Assembly (NCBI GenBank): GCA_937995495.1
Contig: CALKKA010000105.1
Span: forward strand, 1 to 5,050
Origin: an uncultured Phycisphaerae bacterium
GTDB taxonomy: Bacteria; Planctomycetota; Phycisphaerae; Sedimentisphaerales; Anaerohalosphaeraceae
DNA: 5,050 nucleotides
Direction of reading: 5' to 3'
Below, one piece after another: positions 1 through 5,050 of this stretch (its first letter is position 1; every line of letters starts with the position of its first letter). Below the pieces are notes generated by a model. It was not told the DNA's origin, did not search any database, and saw only the letters and a program-made list of their open reading frames with translations. The translations under genes and the position numbers were made by a program.

Positions 1-669
1 GTCTATTTGAGTCGACTCAAAACCCACAACATTCAATCCATCAATAGTATCTTCACCAAGTTCGATATAAGGATTTTTCAAGAATTCCTGAAGAAGTATC
101 CTGGGGTTCGCCAATTCCTTTCCGCGCTCTTCCCATCGATCTTCAGTGATATTGACCCGGAGATACTTTTTTTTCTCTGGGATAATGTTGATCAGCGATT
201 TTTCAGATAGGACAGCATAGGTTTGGCTGACAAGTTTTTCTCTGTTGCCTTGCTCATCAAGGACATAGGTCTCACTCACCATGCCCTGATCAAAAGAGAA
301 TAAGATCTCCGATTCGAGTCCAGCCGGCATCGAATCCGGAGCGCCGGCTATTGGAGGCATGATTGCCTTTGTCTTATAAGAAAAAGTTGTAATCTGCATA
401 ATGTTATCGAGTACATCGGCCAAAGCGACACTGCCAGGGCCGGAGTTAAACAGAAACAATGCCGAAACCCCTACGATCACGATTGCCGCAGCAGCAAATT
501 TTCCAATCGGTTTCATTTTTATAATCCTTTCCATCAATGGAATGGTTGTCTGTTGTTTTTCGATCCGATCCAGAGTTTGGCGGATCAGACCATCGGATGG
601 ACCTGCAGGGACGCTGCTTTCTGAAAATGCCTTGACGGCTTGGTCTAAAATGTTATCTCTTTCATTCAT
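1..669 (-). CDS. Membrane-anchored putative anti-sigma / regulatory protein, 3' end cut by window edge
   Basis: This frame is open for 223 codons from ATG at 669 to the left edge, so the C-terminus is missing. A GGAGG ribosome site (676-680) sits 6 nt before the ATG, and the start overlaps the sigma factor's stop (ATGAATGA), indicating translational coupling. Residues 1-53 are charged and would be cytoplasmic. Residues about 55-75 form one Ala/Val/Ile-rich transmembrane segment, followed by SVALADVLDNI and then a soluble, presumably periplasmic domain with much beta-like sequence (residues 95-223). The visible part contains no Cys or His, so the zinc-binding anti-sigma (ZAS) motif is absent. 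The anti-sigma role is inferred from gene order and topology. The periplasmic part resembles the lipoprotein-carrier/sensor-like domains seen behind planctomycetal ECF genes, but I cannot assign a family with certainty. The coding frame is well supported; the function is less so. Confidence 0.8.
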   Translation of the reverse strand, partial: MNERDNILDQAVKAFSESSVPAGPSDGLIRQTLDRIEKQQTTIPLMERIIKMKPIGKFAAAAIVIVGVSALFLFNSGPGSVALADVLDNIMQITTFSYKTKAIMPPIAGAPDSMPAGLESEILFSFDQGMVSETYVLDEQGNREKLVSQTYAVLSEKSLINIIPEKKKYLRVNITEDRWEERGKELANPRILLQEFLKNPYIELGEDTIDGLNVVGFESTQID

Positions 670-1225
670 GGGCAACCTCCCGTCCGTAATCGACGGTAAC
701 TGATTTCAAAATAGTCTGAAGTTTACTTCGTGCACGATTGATTAAAACGCCCACATAATTCTCATGGACATTCATTTCTTCAGCGATTTGACGGTAGCTG
801 AGTTCATTTAAAGCCCGGAGACAAAACACCTGTGCCTCAAGGGGGGGGATTTTCGATAAGGCGATTCGAAGTTCCTCTGCCATTTCCACCGACTGCATCT
901 TTTGCGGCGGTGTTTGCGCAGAACCTTCCAGGATCTCACAGTCCATGGATACTGTGTTGATCTGAAGATTCCGCTTTCGTTTACGAATCCAGTCGATGGC
1001 CCTTTGCGTCGCCAACAAGCTTAGGAAAGCGCTCATGTTCCGGATCTTCCGCTTTCGGGAGGACTTAACCGCCGTTAAGAAAACCTCCTGGAAACAATCG
1101 GATGCGTCCGCGTCATTACCCACAATTCTGTAAACGATATTCCAGACCCGTGAGCCGTATTCTTCAATTGTAATATTCCAACTTCCCAAGAATGCCTCAA
1201 CTGTTAAGACACCAACTACCGTCAT
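662..1225 (-). CDS. ECF-type RNA polymerase sigma factor (sigma-70 family)
   Basis: The 187-residue product has the ECF layout of region 2 plus region 4 only. Region 2 spans about residues 22-85 and contains the core-binding DADASDCFQEVFL helix (38-50) and a basic promoter-melting/-10 segment ending in RKRKR (81-85). A linker (86-112) follows. Region 4 spans about 115-173, with a helix-turn-helix at ELSYRQIAEEMNVHENYVGVLINRARSKL (141-169). The protein would direct RNA polymerase to a small regulon under control of the overlapping membrane gene downstream. The ATG at 1225 has no Shine-Dalgarno sequence. A TTG at 1189 (codon 13) has GAGG (1195-1198) 5 nt upstream and would still leave region 2 intact, so the true start may be there (175 aa). 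A run of eight C on the coding strand (841-848) encodes part of IPPL, and the downstream HTH stays in frame. The sequence style matches planctomycetal ECF factors. Confidence 0.93.
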   Translation of the reverse strand: MTVVGVLTVEAFLGSWNITIEEYGSRVWNIVYRIVGNDADASDCFQEVFLTAVKSSRKRKIRNMSAFLSLLATQRAIDWIRKRKRNLQINTVSMDCEILEGSAQTPPQKMQSVEMAEELRIALSKIPPLEAQVFCLRALNELSYRQIAEEMNVHENYVGVLINRARSKLQTILKSVTVDYGREVAHE

Positions 1226-1238
1226 ACGTAAAGACGGT
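1218..1238 (-). promoter_or_regulatory. Hairpin overlapping the annotated sigma-factor start codon
   Basis: ACCGTC (1218-1223) and GACGGT (1233-1238) are exact inverted repeats separated by 9 nt. In the minus-strand transcript the ATG at 1225-1223 lies partly in the loop and partly in the stem. If transcription starts upstream, this could hide the ATG, or it could be a protein-binding half-site pair. A 6-bp stem can arise by chance, so functional confidence is low. Confidence 0.3.
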
Positions 1239-1538
1239 CTATCTATCTAATTTCTTACAGGGAAAATCGAAATAATCGTATAAAAATATAAAAAAAATGC
1301 CGGTATGGAAATATGAGAAACAAATACCGCAGTCGTTTAATTGTTCATATAATGTACAGTGCGATAGCATTAAATGTCTTAATTTGGACTATTTCAATTG
1401 CTTACTAATTCCACAAAAATATAACTCTTTTAATAAAAGGTGTTTACGCCTCTCGGCTTATCCCGGCATGCCCCTTGCTCATTATCCTTTTGGTTCTATC
1501 TGAAAAAGACAAGAAGCCTTGCCAGAAGAGGAAAAGAA
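1226..1538. other. AT-rich divergent intergenic region
   Basis: This 313-base stretch separates the minus-strand sigma operon from the plus-strand peptide/radical SAM cassette and must hold both promoters. It is strongly AT-rich from about 1240 to 1437 and then becomes GC-richer. An inverted repeat CGGTAT (1301-1306) / ATACCG (1324-1329) has centres 23 bp apart. A TATAAT hexamer lies at 1348-1353 without a good -35. A weak plus-strand promoter is possible with TTGCTT (1398-1403), a 16-bp spacer and TATAAC (1420-1425), giving a leader of about 105 nt. That leader could fold at AGGTG-TTTA-CGCCT (1438-1451). I recognise no riboswitch. An open frame at 1297-1503 lacks a ribosome site and is not considered coding. 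Confidence 0.5.
1398..1425 (+). promoter_or_regulatory. Weak candidate promoter for the peptide/radical SAM cassette
   Basis: TTGCTT (1398-1403) and TATAAC (1420-1425) are separated by 16 bp. The match is 3/6 at -35 and 5/6 at -10 against the sigma-70 consensus. It is correctly placed upstream of the gene starting at 1539, but in such AT-rich DNA similar matches are expected by chance. Another -10-like hexamer (TATAAT, 1348-1353) lies further upstream. Confidence 0.25.
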
Positions 1539-1799
1539 ATGGAAACTGTCATAAATCACGAAAACAGAAACGAGTTGGCCAAAAGGGTTATTTCGGGTGA
1601 AGTTCCGGTGGAAAAAGCTACAATGGGGCTGGCGCGAATCGAAGTGAAGATTTTTTATCGTAAATTAGATCGGGCTTCCCAGGCCATGAATTTTAAACAA
1701 TCAAAACGGATGACTGGCATCCCAGCTTCTATAAATAAAGCTAATCCGGCCAATGATTATGCATTCTTTGAGGATTTTTCTGGACCCTTCACGATCTAG
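1539..1799 (+). CDS. Small protein (86 aa), candidate RiPP precursor or HTH-like partner of the radical SAM enzyme
   Basis: The ATG at 1539 is chosen because AGAGGA (1527-1532) sits at good Shine-Dalgarno distance; upstream extension of the frame has no such support. I do not recognise the family. Residues 10-58 are charged and probably helical. Within them ELAKRVISGEVPVEKA (12-27) followed by FYRKLDRA (39-46) loosely resembles a helix-turn-helix. Residues 59-73 are small and flexible, Ser/Asn/Pro/Ala-rich. The tail NDYAFFEDFSGPFTI (72-86) is rich in aromatics (Tyr74, Phe76, Phe77, Phe80, Phe84). The protein has no cysteine, no signal peptide and no membrane segment. The radical SAM gene begins 48 nt after its stop on the same strand, so co-transcription is likely. 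The leader/flexible linker/aromatic-core shape fits a RiPP precursor modified by the neighbour, but this is inference. A small DNA-binding or adaptor protein is the alternative. Confidence 0.7.
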   Translation: METVINHENRNELAKRVISGEVPVEKATMGLARIEVKIFYRKLDRASQAMNFKQSKRMTGIPASINKANPANDYAFFEDFSGPFTI

Positions 1800-1847
1800 G
1801 CTAAATTTGGGGTCTTTGCGGCTTAACATTTTACAGGGAGAACAAAA

Positions 1848-3179
1848 ATGAAAATCGCATTGATGGCAATGAGCGGTATCAGGGTCTGTGATACGGAACT
1901 ATTGGAACTCGGCCTGACACTTCCGGGTTTTGTCGAACGCAGTAAAACAATCGCTTCCCTTCCAAGTCTCGGGCTTCTTACATTGGCGGGCATGACCCCC
2001 AGGCATCATGAATTGTCATATATTGAAGTTCCAGATCTCACGGCCGTTGATCCTTTACCTGCAGATTTTGATCTTATCGCGATATCCAGTTACAGCGCAC
2101 AGATCGATGAGGCCTATGACCTTGCAGAGCAATACAAGAGTATGGGAATACCGGTCGTTATCGGAGGCCCCCATGTGTCAGTCTTGCCCCATGAAGCGAT
2201 TGATCACTGTGATGCCGTCGTGATCGGAGAAGGCGAATGTGTCTGGCTGGATGTATTGAATGATTGTGAGAATGGAAAACTGAAGCGCATCTATGGCTCT
2301 CTCAAGGGAAAGTATTCTCTAAACAATGCCCCCATCCCTGCATTTGAATTACTGGACATTTCAAAATATAACCGGCTGACAGTCCAGACAAGCCGGGGAT
2401 GCCCGCATCGCTGTGAATTCTGTGCAAGCTCCATTCTTCTGGTCGATGAATATAAACAAAAACCCATGCACCAAGTTCTCGCCGAAATTGACAAGATCAT
2501 TGATATATGGAAGAACCCTTTTATTGAATTTGCAGACGATAACACATTTGTCAATAAGGAGTATTGGAAAGAACTGTTAACACAGCTGAAAGAAAGAAAA
2601 ATAAAATGGTTTACCGAAACGGATCTTTCGGTGTCTGAGGATGAGAAACTTCTGGAACTGATGAGGGAAAGTGGGTGTGCACAGGTTCTGATCGGTTTTG
2701 AAAGCCCAAATCAGCCGGCGCTGCAGGGGGTCGATCTTCGCAATGACTGGAAATACAATCACTTTACGAAATACAAAGAAGCGATCCAGAAAATACAGTC
2801 ACATGGTGTGACTGTAAACGGTTGTTTCGTGATCGGGTTGGACGGTCATGATGAAACCATTTTCGAACAGGTCTTTGAGTTCGTCAAAGAGGCCAAACTG
2901 TATGAGGTACAGGTGACGATCCTTACCCCATTTCCAGGAACCCCTTTGTATGAGCGTTTAAAGGACCAAAACAGGTTGCTGGACCCTGAGGCCTGGACAA
3001 AATGCACGCTATTCGATCTTAACTTCAACCCTTTAAATATGACCCAGGAGGCTCTGGCTGGAGGCTTTAAAACCCTTGTCAGCAAGCTATACGATGATGA
3101 TTTCACCCGATGGCGAAGGGATCATTTCAAGAAATATCTTCGAAATAACCCTGTAACAAAGGGAGATCGAGTGTCGTAG
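1848..3179 (+). CDS. B12-binding-domain-type radical SAM enzyme
   Basis: The ATG at 1848 is preceded by GGGAG (1836-1840) with a 7-nt spacer. Residues 1 to about 150 have the Rossmann-like cobalamin-binding fold of BchE/HpnJ-type enzymes: FDLIAISSYS (74-83), IPVVIGGPHVSVLPHEA (101-117) and DAVVIGEGE (122-130). The classical DxHxxG base-off motif is absent, as in many relatives. The radical SAM core follows, with the 4Fe-4S motif RGCPHRCEFC (183-192; Cys185, Cys189, Cys192), then FADDNTFVNKEYW (228-240), GCAQVLIGFES (276-286), NGCFVIGLDGHD (324-335) and TPFPGTPLYE (360-369). The iron-sulphur cluster would cleave S-adenosylmethionine to start radical chemistry such as methylation or C-C bond formation. 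At 443 residues it is slightly short for the family, with only a compact tail after about residue 375. The substrate cannot be read from sequence; the adjacent 86-aa protein is the leading candidate. No terminator is evident right after the gene. Confidence 0.93.
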   Translation: MKIALMAMSGIRVCDTELLELGLTLPGFVERSKTIASLPSLGLLTLAGMTPRHHELSYIEVPDLTAVDPLPADFDLIAISSYSAQIDEAYDLAEQYKSMGIPVVIGGPHVSVLPHEAIDHCDAVVIGEGECVWLDVLNDCENGKLKRIYGSLKGKYSLNNAPIPAFELLDISKYNRLTVQTSRGCPHRCEFCASSILLVDEYKQKPMHQVLAEIDKIIDIWKNPFIEFADDNTFVNKEYWKELLTQLKERKIKWFTETDLSVSEDEKLLELMRESGCAQVLIGFESPNQPALQGVDLRNDWKYNHFTKYKEAIQKIQSHGVTVNGCFVIGLDGHDETIFEQVFEFVKEAKLYEVQVTILTPFPGTPLYERLKDQNRLLDPEAWTKCTLFDLNFNPLNMTQEALAGGFKTLVSKLYDDDFTRWRRDHFKKYLRNNPVTKGDRVS

Positions 3180-3221
3180 TCGGAAGAGGAACTGTTTTGG
3201 GAGAGCACGTCTCTGAGAAGA

Positions 3222-3308
3222 TGGTAGCCGAGGTGGGAGTCGAACCCACACGTCCATTACGGACAGGGGATTTTAAATCCCCAGCGTCTGCCATTCCGCC
3301 ACTCGGCC
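3222..3308 (-). tRNA. tRNA-Leu (anticodon UAA)
   Basis: The 87-nt minus-strand gene folds as a class II tRNA. The acceptor GGCCGAG pairs with CTCGGCT (first pair G-U). The anticodon stem GGGGA/TCCCC encloses a loop with anticodon TAA. A long variable arm is built on GTCC/GGAC, and the T arm GTGGG-TTCGACT-CCCAC is complete. Discriminator A and an encoded CCA close the 3' end at 3222. The anticodon arm and the G-U first pair match the pattern of the well-known bacterial tRNA-Leu(UAA). It would decode UUA, and UUG by wobble. It is convergent with the radical SAM gene, 42 nt beyond that gene's stop. No second copy of its 3' end is present in the window, so there is no sign of an attachment-site duplication here. 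Confidence 0.97.
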
Positions 3309-3359
3309 ACTATAATATGTTGGCAAATTACCGCTCAATACAATGATTCCGAACGGCAC

Positions 3360-3387
3360 ATTATAGGGATGGAATGAAGTTTTTCAA
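3360..3387 (-). promoter_or_regulatory. Near-consensus sigma-70 promoter for tRNA-Leu
   Basis: On the minus strand, TTGAAA (-35, 3387-3382; 5/6 match) and TATAAT (-10, 3365-3360; 6/6) are separated by 16 bp. Transcription would start near 3353 and give a leader of about 45 nt to be removed by RNase P before the mature 5' end at 3308. The close match to consensus and the correct orientation make it the best promoter in the window. Confidence 0.75.
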
Positions 3388-3424
3388 GAAAATCCTCAAA
3401 CCCGTTTTTTCGGGTTTCCTTGAA
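3383..3424. terminator. Nested hairpin, possible weak bidirectional terminator
   Basis: AAACCCG (3398-3404) and CGGGTTT (3411-3417) form a perfect 7-bp stem around a six-T loop. An outer pair, TTCAAG (3383-3388) and CTTGAA (3419-3424), can enclose it with an unequal internal loop. On the plus strand the core CCCG/CGGG stem is followed by TTTCCTT, a poor U-tract. It could end read-through from the radical SAM gene or insulate the next gene. The outer arm overlaps the -35 box of the tRNA promoter. Confidence 0.35.
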
Positions 3425-3511
3425 GGATAAATTTGTTATGAGAATTATTATAAAAGGTCGAAAATAGTCTGGTGTCCCCCAAGCGTAAGAAACAGATACA
3501 GGAGATTTTTA

Positions 3512-4414
3512 TTGAAGTCGATTAAGCCGTTAATCGAATTACTTCTACTTTGCCTGTTGGTATTGACTTCATGCTCTCAGCAGGCGAAGATCACTCCACG
3601 TCCGGTATTGTTTCCTGAAACTTCGCCTGGTCGTGCTGGTTTCATGACATTCAACATCCGGTATGGGCTGGCTGATGACGGTGAAAATAACTGGGCTTAC
3701 CGGAGAGAACTGGTCTTTGATCTGCTTGCCGATCATGCCGTCGATGTGGTCGGTTTGCAGGAATCACTGGAATTCCAGCTTAAAGAAATTAAACAAGCCC
3801 TGCCGGGGTATAAAAGCGTCTCAGCCAGCCGGGATGATGGCGGTCGTACCGGCGAGGCCTGCCCCATTCTATATCGCAGCGACCGTTATAGTTTGGCCGA
3901 CTCGGGCACCTTTTGGTTTTCAAACACTCCCTGGAAGGCCGGTTCAAAACACTGGGGAAACGAATACCCTCGCATCTGCACCTGGGTCCGGCTGACCGAG
4001 AAAAATACGAGTGAAAGTTTTTATGTGTACAACCTGCATCTGGACCATCAATCTCAGAACTCTCGCCTGCACAGCATGAATCTGCTTGCAAAGGAGATCG
4101 CCAAACGAGAACATTCGGACCCGGTGATCATCATGGGCGATTTCAATATGGATACCGATAATCCGGCGATAGCGTCTTTTAGAGAAAATGGTGCCAGGGC
4201 CCCCTATCTCGATGTCTGGCAGCATCTGCACCCCGACCAACCCGGAATCACGACCTTTCACGCGTTTGGCGCCGATCCAGCAGGACCCTGCCTGGACCAC
4301 ATTTTCATCGACGAAAGCGTAAAGATTATCGAGGTTGCGATTGATGCAAGGGAGTTTGGCGGGCGATATCCCTCAGACCACTTCCCCGTCATTGCATACC
4401 TTCACGTCTACTGA
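3512..4414 (+). CDS. Lipoprotein of the endonuclease/exonuclease/phosphatase (EEP) family
   Basis: Translation most likely starts at TTG 3512: GGAG (3501-3504) lies 7 nt upstream, and this start yields a complete lipoprotein signal with hydrophobic core LLLLCLLVL (10-18) and lipobox LTSC (lipidated Cys21). Residues 44-300 form a full DNase I-like fold with its metal and catalytic motifs in order: TFNIRYG (46-52), LQES (82-85, Glu84), NLHLDH (174-179), MGDFN (208-212), LDHIF (261-265) and SDHFP (288-292). These residues bind Mg2+ and cleave phosphodiester or phosphomonoester bonds. Length and motifs indicate an intact enzyme anchored to an envelope membrane and facing outward. The substrate (extracellular nucleic acid, a phospholipid head group or a sugar phosphate) cannot be told from sequence. 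The gene stands alone: the flanking gaps are 203 nt to the tRNA and about 135 nt to the next gene. Confidence 0.93.
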   Translation: MKSIKPLIELLLLCLLVLTSCSQQAKITPRPVLFPETSPGRAGFMTFNIRYGLADDGENNWAYRRELVFDLLADHAVDVVGLQESLEFQLKEIKQALPGYKSVSASRDDGGRTGEACPILYRSDRYSLADSGTFWFSNTPWKAGSKHWGNEYPRICTWVRLTEKNTSESFYVYNLHLDHQSQNSRLHSMNLLAKEIAKREHSDPVIIMGDFNMDTDNPAIASFRENGARAPYLDVWQHLHPDQPGITTFHAFGADPAGPCLDHIFIDESVKIIEVAIDAREFGGRYPSDHFPVIAYLHVY

Positions 4415-4536
4415 CCCATTTTTAGTCATAACCCCTTTTCAAAGAATCAGATAGCGACTATTGGACAAATCAGAGAGAGGGTCAGAAAGTTTCAGAAAAA
4501 TGGGGCTGCAATCTTGCATTCTAAAGCCAAAAACGT

Positions 4537-4542
4537 TATGAT
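4537..4542 (+). promoter_or_regulatory. Candidate -10 box implying a leaderless or near-leaderless transcript
   Basis: TATGAT (5/6 to consensus) lies 17 bp downstream of TTGCAT (4514-4519; 3/6). The expected start of transcription, about 7 nt after the hexamer, falls at 4549-4550, exactly at the preferred ATG of the next gene. That ATG has no Shine-Dalgarno sequence, which agrees with leaderless translation. The -35 match is weak. Confidence 0.35.
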
Positions 4543-4549
4543 AGATACG

Positions 4550-4972
4550 ATGATAGCAAGAGCGGACAGAATTCAACGGTTCAAATTTGTTGCCATATTT
4601 GTTAGCCTTTTGATGGCATTCAATTCGGTACAAGGGGCCGTGTTATGCCTGGGAACGAGTGGTCATGTTGAGATCGAATCCGCTTTTCATGAATGCTGTA
4701 CTCCCCCTACGCATGCTCAGCACGCAGAGCCACAACAACTTTCACGCTGGGTCGCTTATGAAAAAGGTGAACATTGTGGTCCGTGCATAGACATTCCGAT
4801 TTCTACGACCCCTGTAAAGATTACCCGCCTACTGAAGAAGCCGAATTCCGTTTTTTTGGCACCGGTTACAACTGTCATCGCGTCTGTTTGCGCATCCAAT
4901 CATTCGACCCCTGCCACTTTGGACCCCCCCCCTCATTTTGTTCAAATGCAACCTGTGATTCTCCTGATTTGA
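4550..4972 (+). CDS. Small exported Cys/His-rich protein, possibly metal-related
   Basis: From ATG 4550 the product is 140 residues. It has a basic N-region (RADRIQRFK, 4-12), a hydrophobic stretch (about 13-24) and a probable signal-peptidase site after Gly29. The mature part carries VLCLGTSGHVEIE (31-43), HECC (47-50), several His (H55, H58) and EHCGPCIDIP (74-83) with Cys76 and Cys79. It ends in a proline-rich DPPPHF and the hydrophobic tail VILLI. From memory, similar short proteins with a VLCxGxxGHVxIE start and a CGPCxDIP motif occur near heavy-metal efflux genes in other Gram-negative bacteria. A periplasmic metal-related role is therefore plausible but unproven. Other in-frame starts are TTG 4514 (152 aa) and ATG 4538; 4550 gives the most typical signal peptide. 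A nine-C run (4924-4932) lies near the 3' end, and the annotated frame keeps the family-like ending. Confidence 0.75.
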   Translation: MIARADRIQRFKFVAIFVSLLMAFNSVQGAVLCLGTSGHVEIESAFHECCTPPTHAQHAEPQQLSRWVAYEKGEHCGPCIDIPISTTPVKITRLLKKPNSVFLAPVTTVIASVCASNHSTPATLDPPPHFVQMQPVILLI

Positions 4973-5050
4973 TCGACTGAAAAAACCATTCCTTTTTCCG
5001 CCATTCATACAAGAAATACAGTGTCAATGGCCGGATAAGCACTCGCTTCT
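4973..5050. other. Right-edge non-coding stretch
   Basis: No open frame with a plausible start is seen in the last 78 bases. An A/T-only inverted pair, GAAAAA with TTTTTC just after the stop codon, is too weak to call a terminator. The next gene, if any, begins beyond the window. Confidence 0.4.

Noticed and set aside
401..703. Plus-strand open frame opposite the sigma/anti-sigma junction
   Set aside because: It lies across the coupled minus-strand genes and has no ribosome site or recognisable motif.
1297..1503. Plus-strand open frame of 68 codons in the intergenic region
   Set aside because: It has no ribosome site (only A-rich sequence before the ATG), low-complexity composition, and overlaps the likely promoter region.
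2291..3106. Minus-strand open frames opposite the radical SAM gene
   Set aside because: They are shadows of the well-supported radical SAM frame and lack family-like features.
3200..3216. Small hairpin GAGA/TCTC downstream of the tRNA as its terminator
   Set aside because: The stem is only four base pairs and has no following T-run on the minus strand.
3789..4300. Two long minus-strand open frames opposite the EEP gene
   Set aside because: They are antisense to a gene with every catalytic motif intact and have no recognisable domains of their own.
4774..4980. Alternative frame at the 3' end of the Cys/His-rich gene, suggesting a frameshift at the C9 run
   Set aside because: The annotated frame keeps the CGPC motif continuous with a plausible family-like PPPHF and VILLI ending, so no frameshift needs to be invoked.
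4979..4998. GAAAAA/TTTTTC inverted pair as a terminator of the last gene
   Set aside because: The stem is almost entirely A-T and would be unstable.
1..5050. CRISPR arrays, insertion sequences or transposase genes
   Set aside because: No regularly spaced repeats, terminal inverted repeats or transposase motifs were found on either strand.

Overview
The window looks like a chromosomal segment of a moderately low-GC Gram-negative bacterium. The best guess is Planctomycetota (Phycisphaerae/Sedimentisphaerales-like), probably an environmental or metagenome-assembled genome. The main clue is the leftmost minus-strand pair: an ECF sigma factor whose stop overlaps the start of a single-pass membrane protein. 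That protein has an Ala/Val-rich anchor followed by a VALADVLDNI-type junction, a style common in planctomycetal sigma/anti-sigma pairs. The assignment rests on recognised sequence style, not on a search. Two lipoprotein or Sec-type export signals show a diderm-type or otherwise export-competent envelope.

Layout: 1-669 (minus) is the N-terminal 223 codons of a membrane-anchored putative anti-sigma/regulatory protein running off the left edge. 662-1225 (minus) is the ECF sigma factor, translationally coupled to it. 1226-1538 is an AT-rich divergent intergenic region with small inverted repeats. 1539-1799 (plus) encodes an 86-residue protein not seen as a discrete family, followed after 48 nt by a 443-residue B12-binding-type radical SAM enzyme (1848-3179). 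A tRNA-Leu(UAA) gene lies on the minus strand (3222-3308), with a near-consensus promoter at 3360-3387. 3512-4414 (plus) encodes a lipoprotein of the endonuclease/exonuclease/phosphatase fold. 4550-4972 (plus) encodes a small exported Cys/His-rich protein. The last 78 bases hold no gene.

How parts may work together: the sigma factor and membrane protein form one signalling unit, in which an envelope signal sensed by the membrane protein would release the sigma factor. Divergent from it, the 86-aa protein and the radical SAM enzyme form a tight two-gene cassette. A short protein with an aromatic-rich, cysteine-free tail directly upstream of a radical SAM enzyme is the arrangement expected of a ribosomally made, post-translationally modified peptide (RiPP) and its maturase. 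This is the most interesting candidate here, but it is inference. A small HTH-like regulator is the main alternative. The right-hand genes look like independent envelope functions, with the Cys/His-rich protein perhaps belonging to a metal-handling locus beyond the window.
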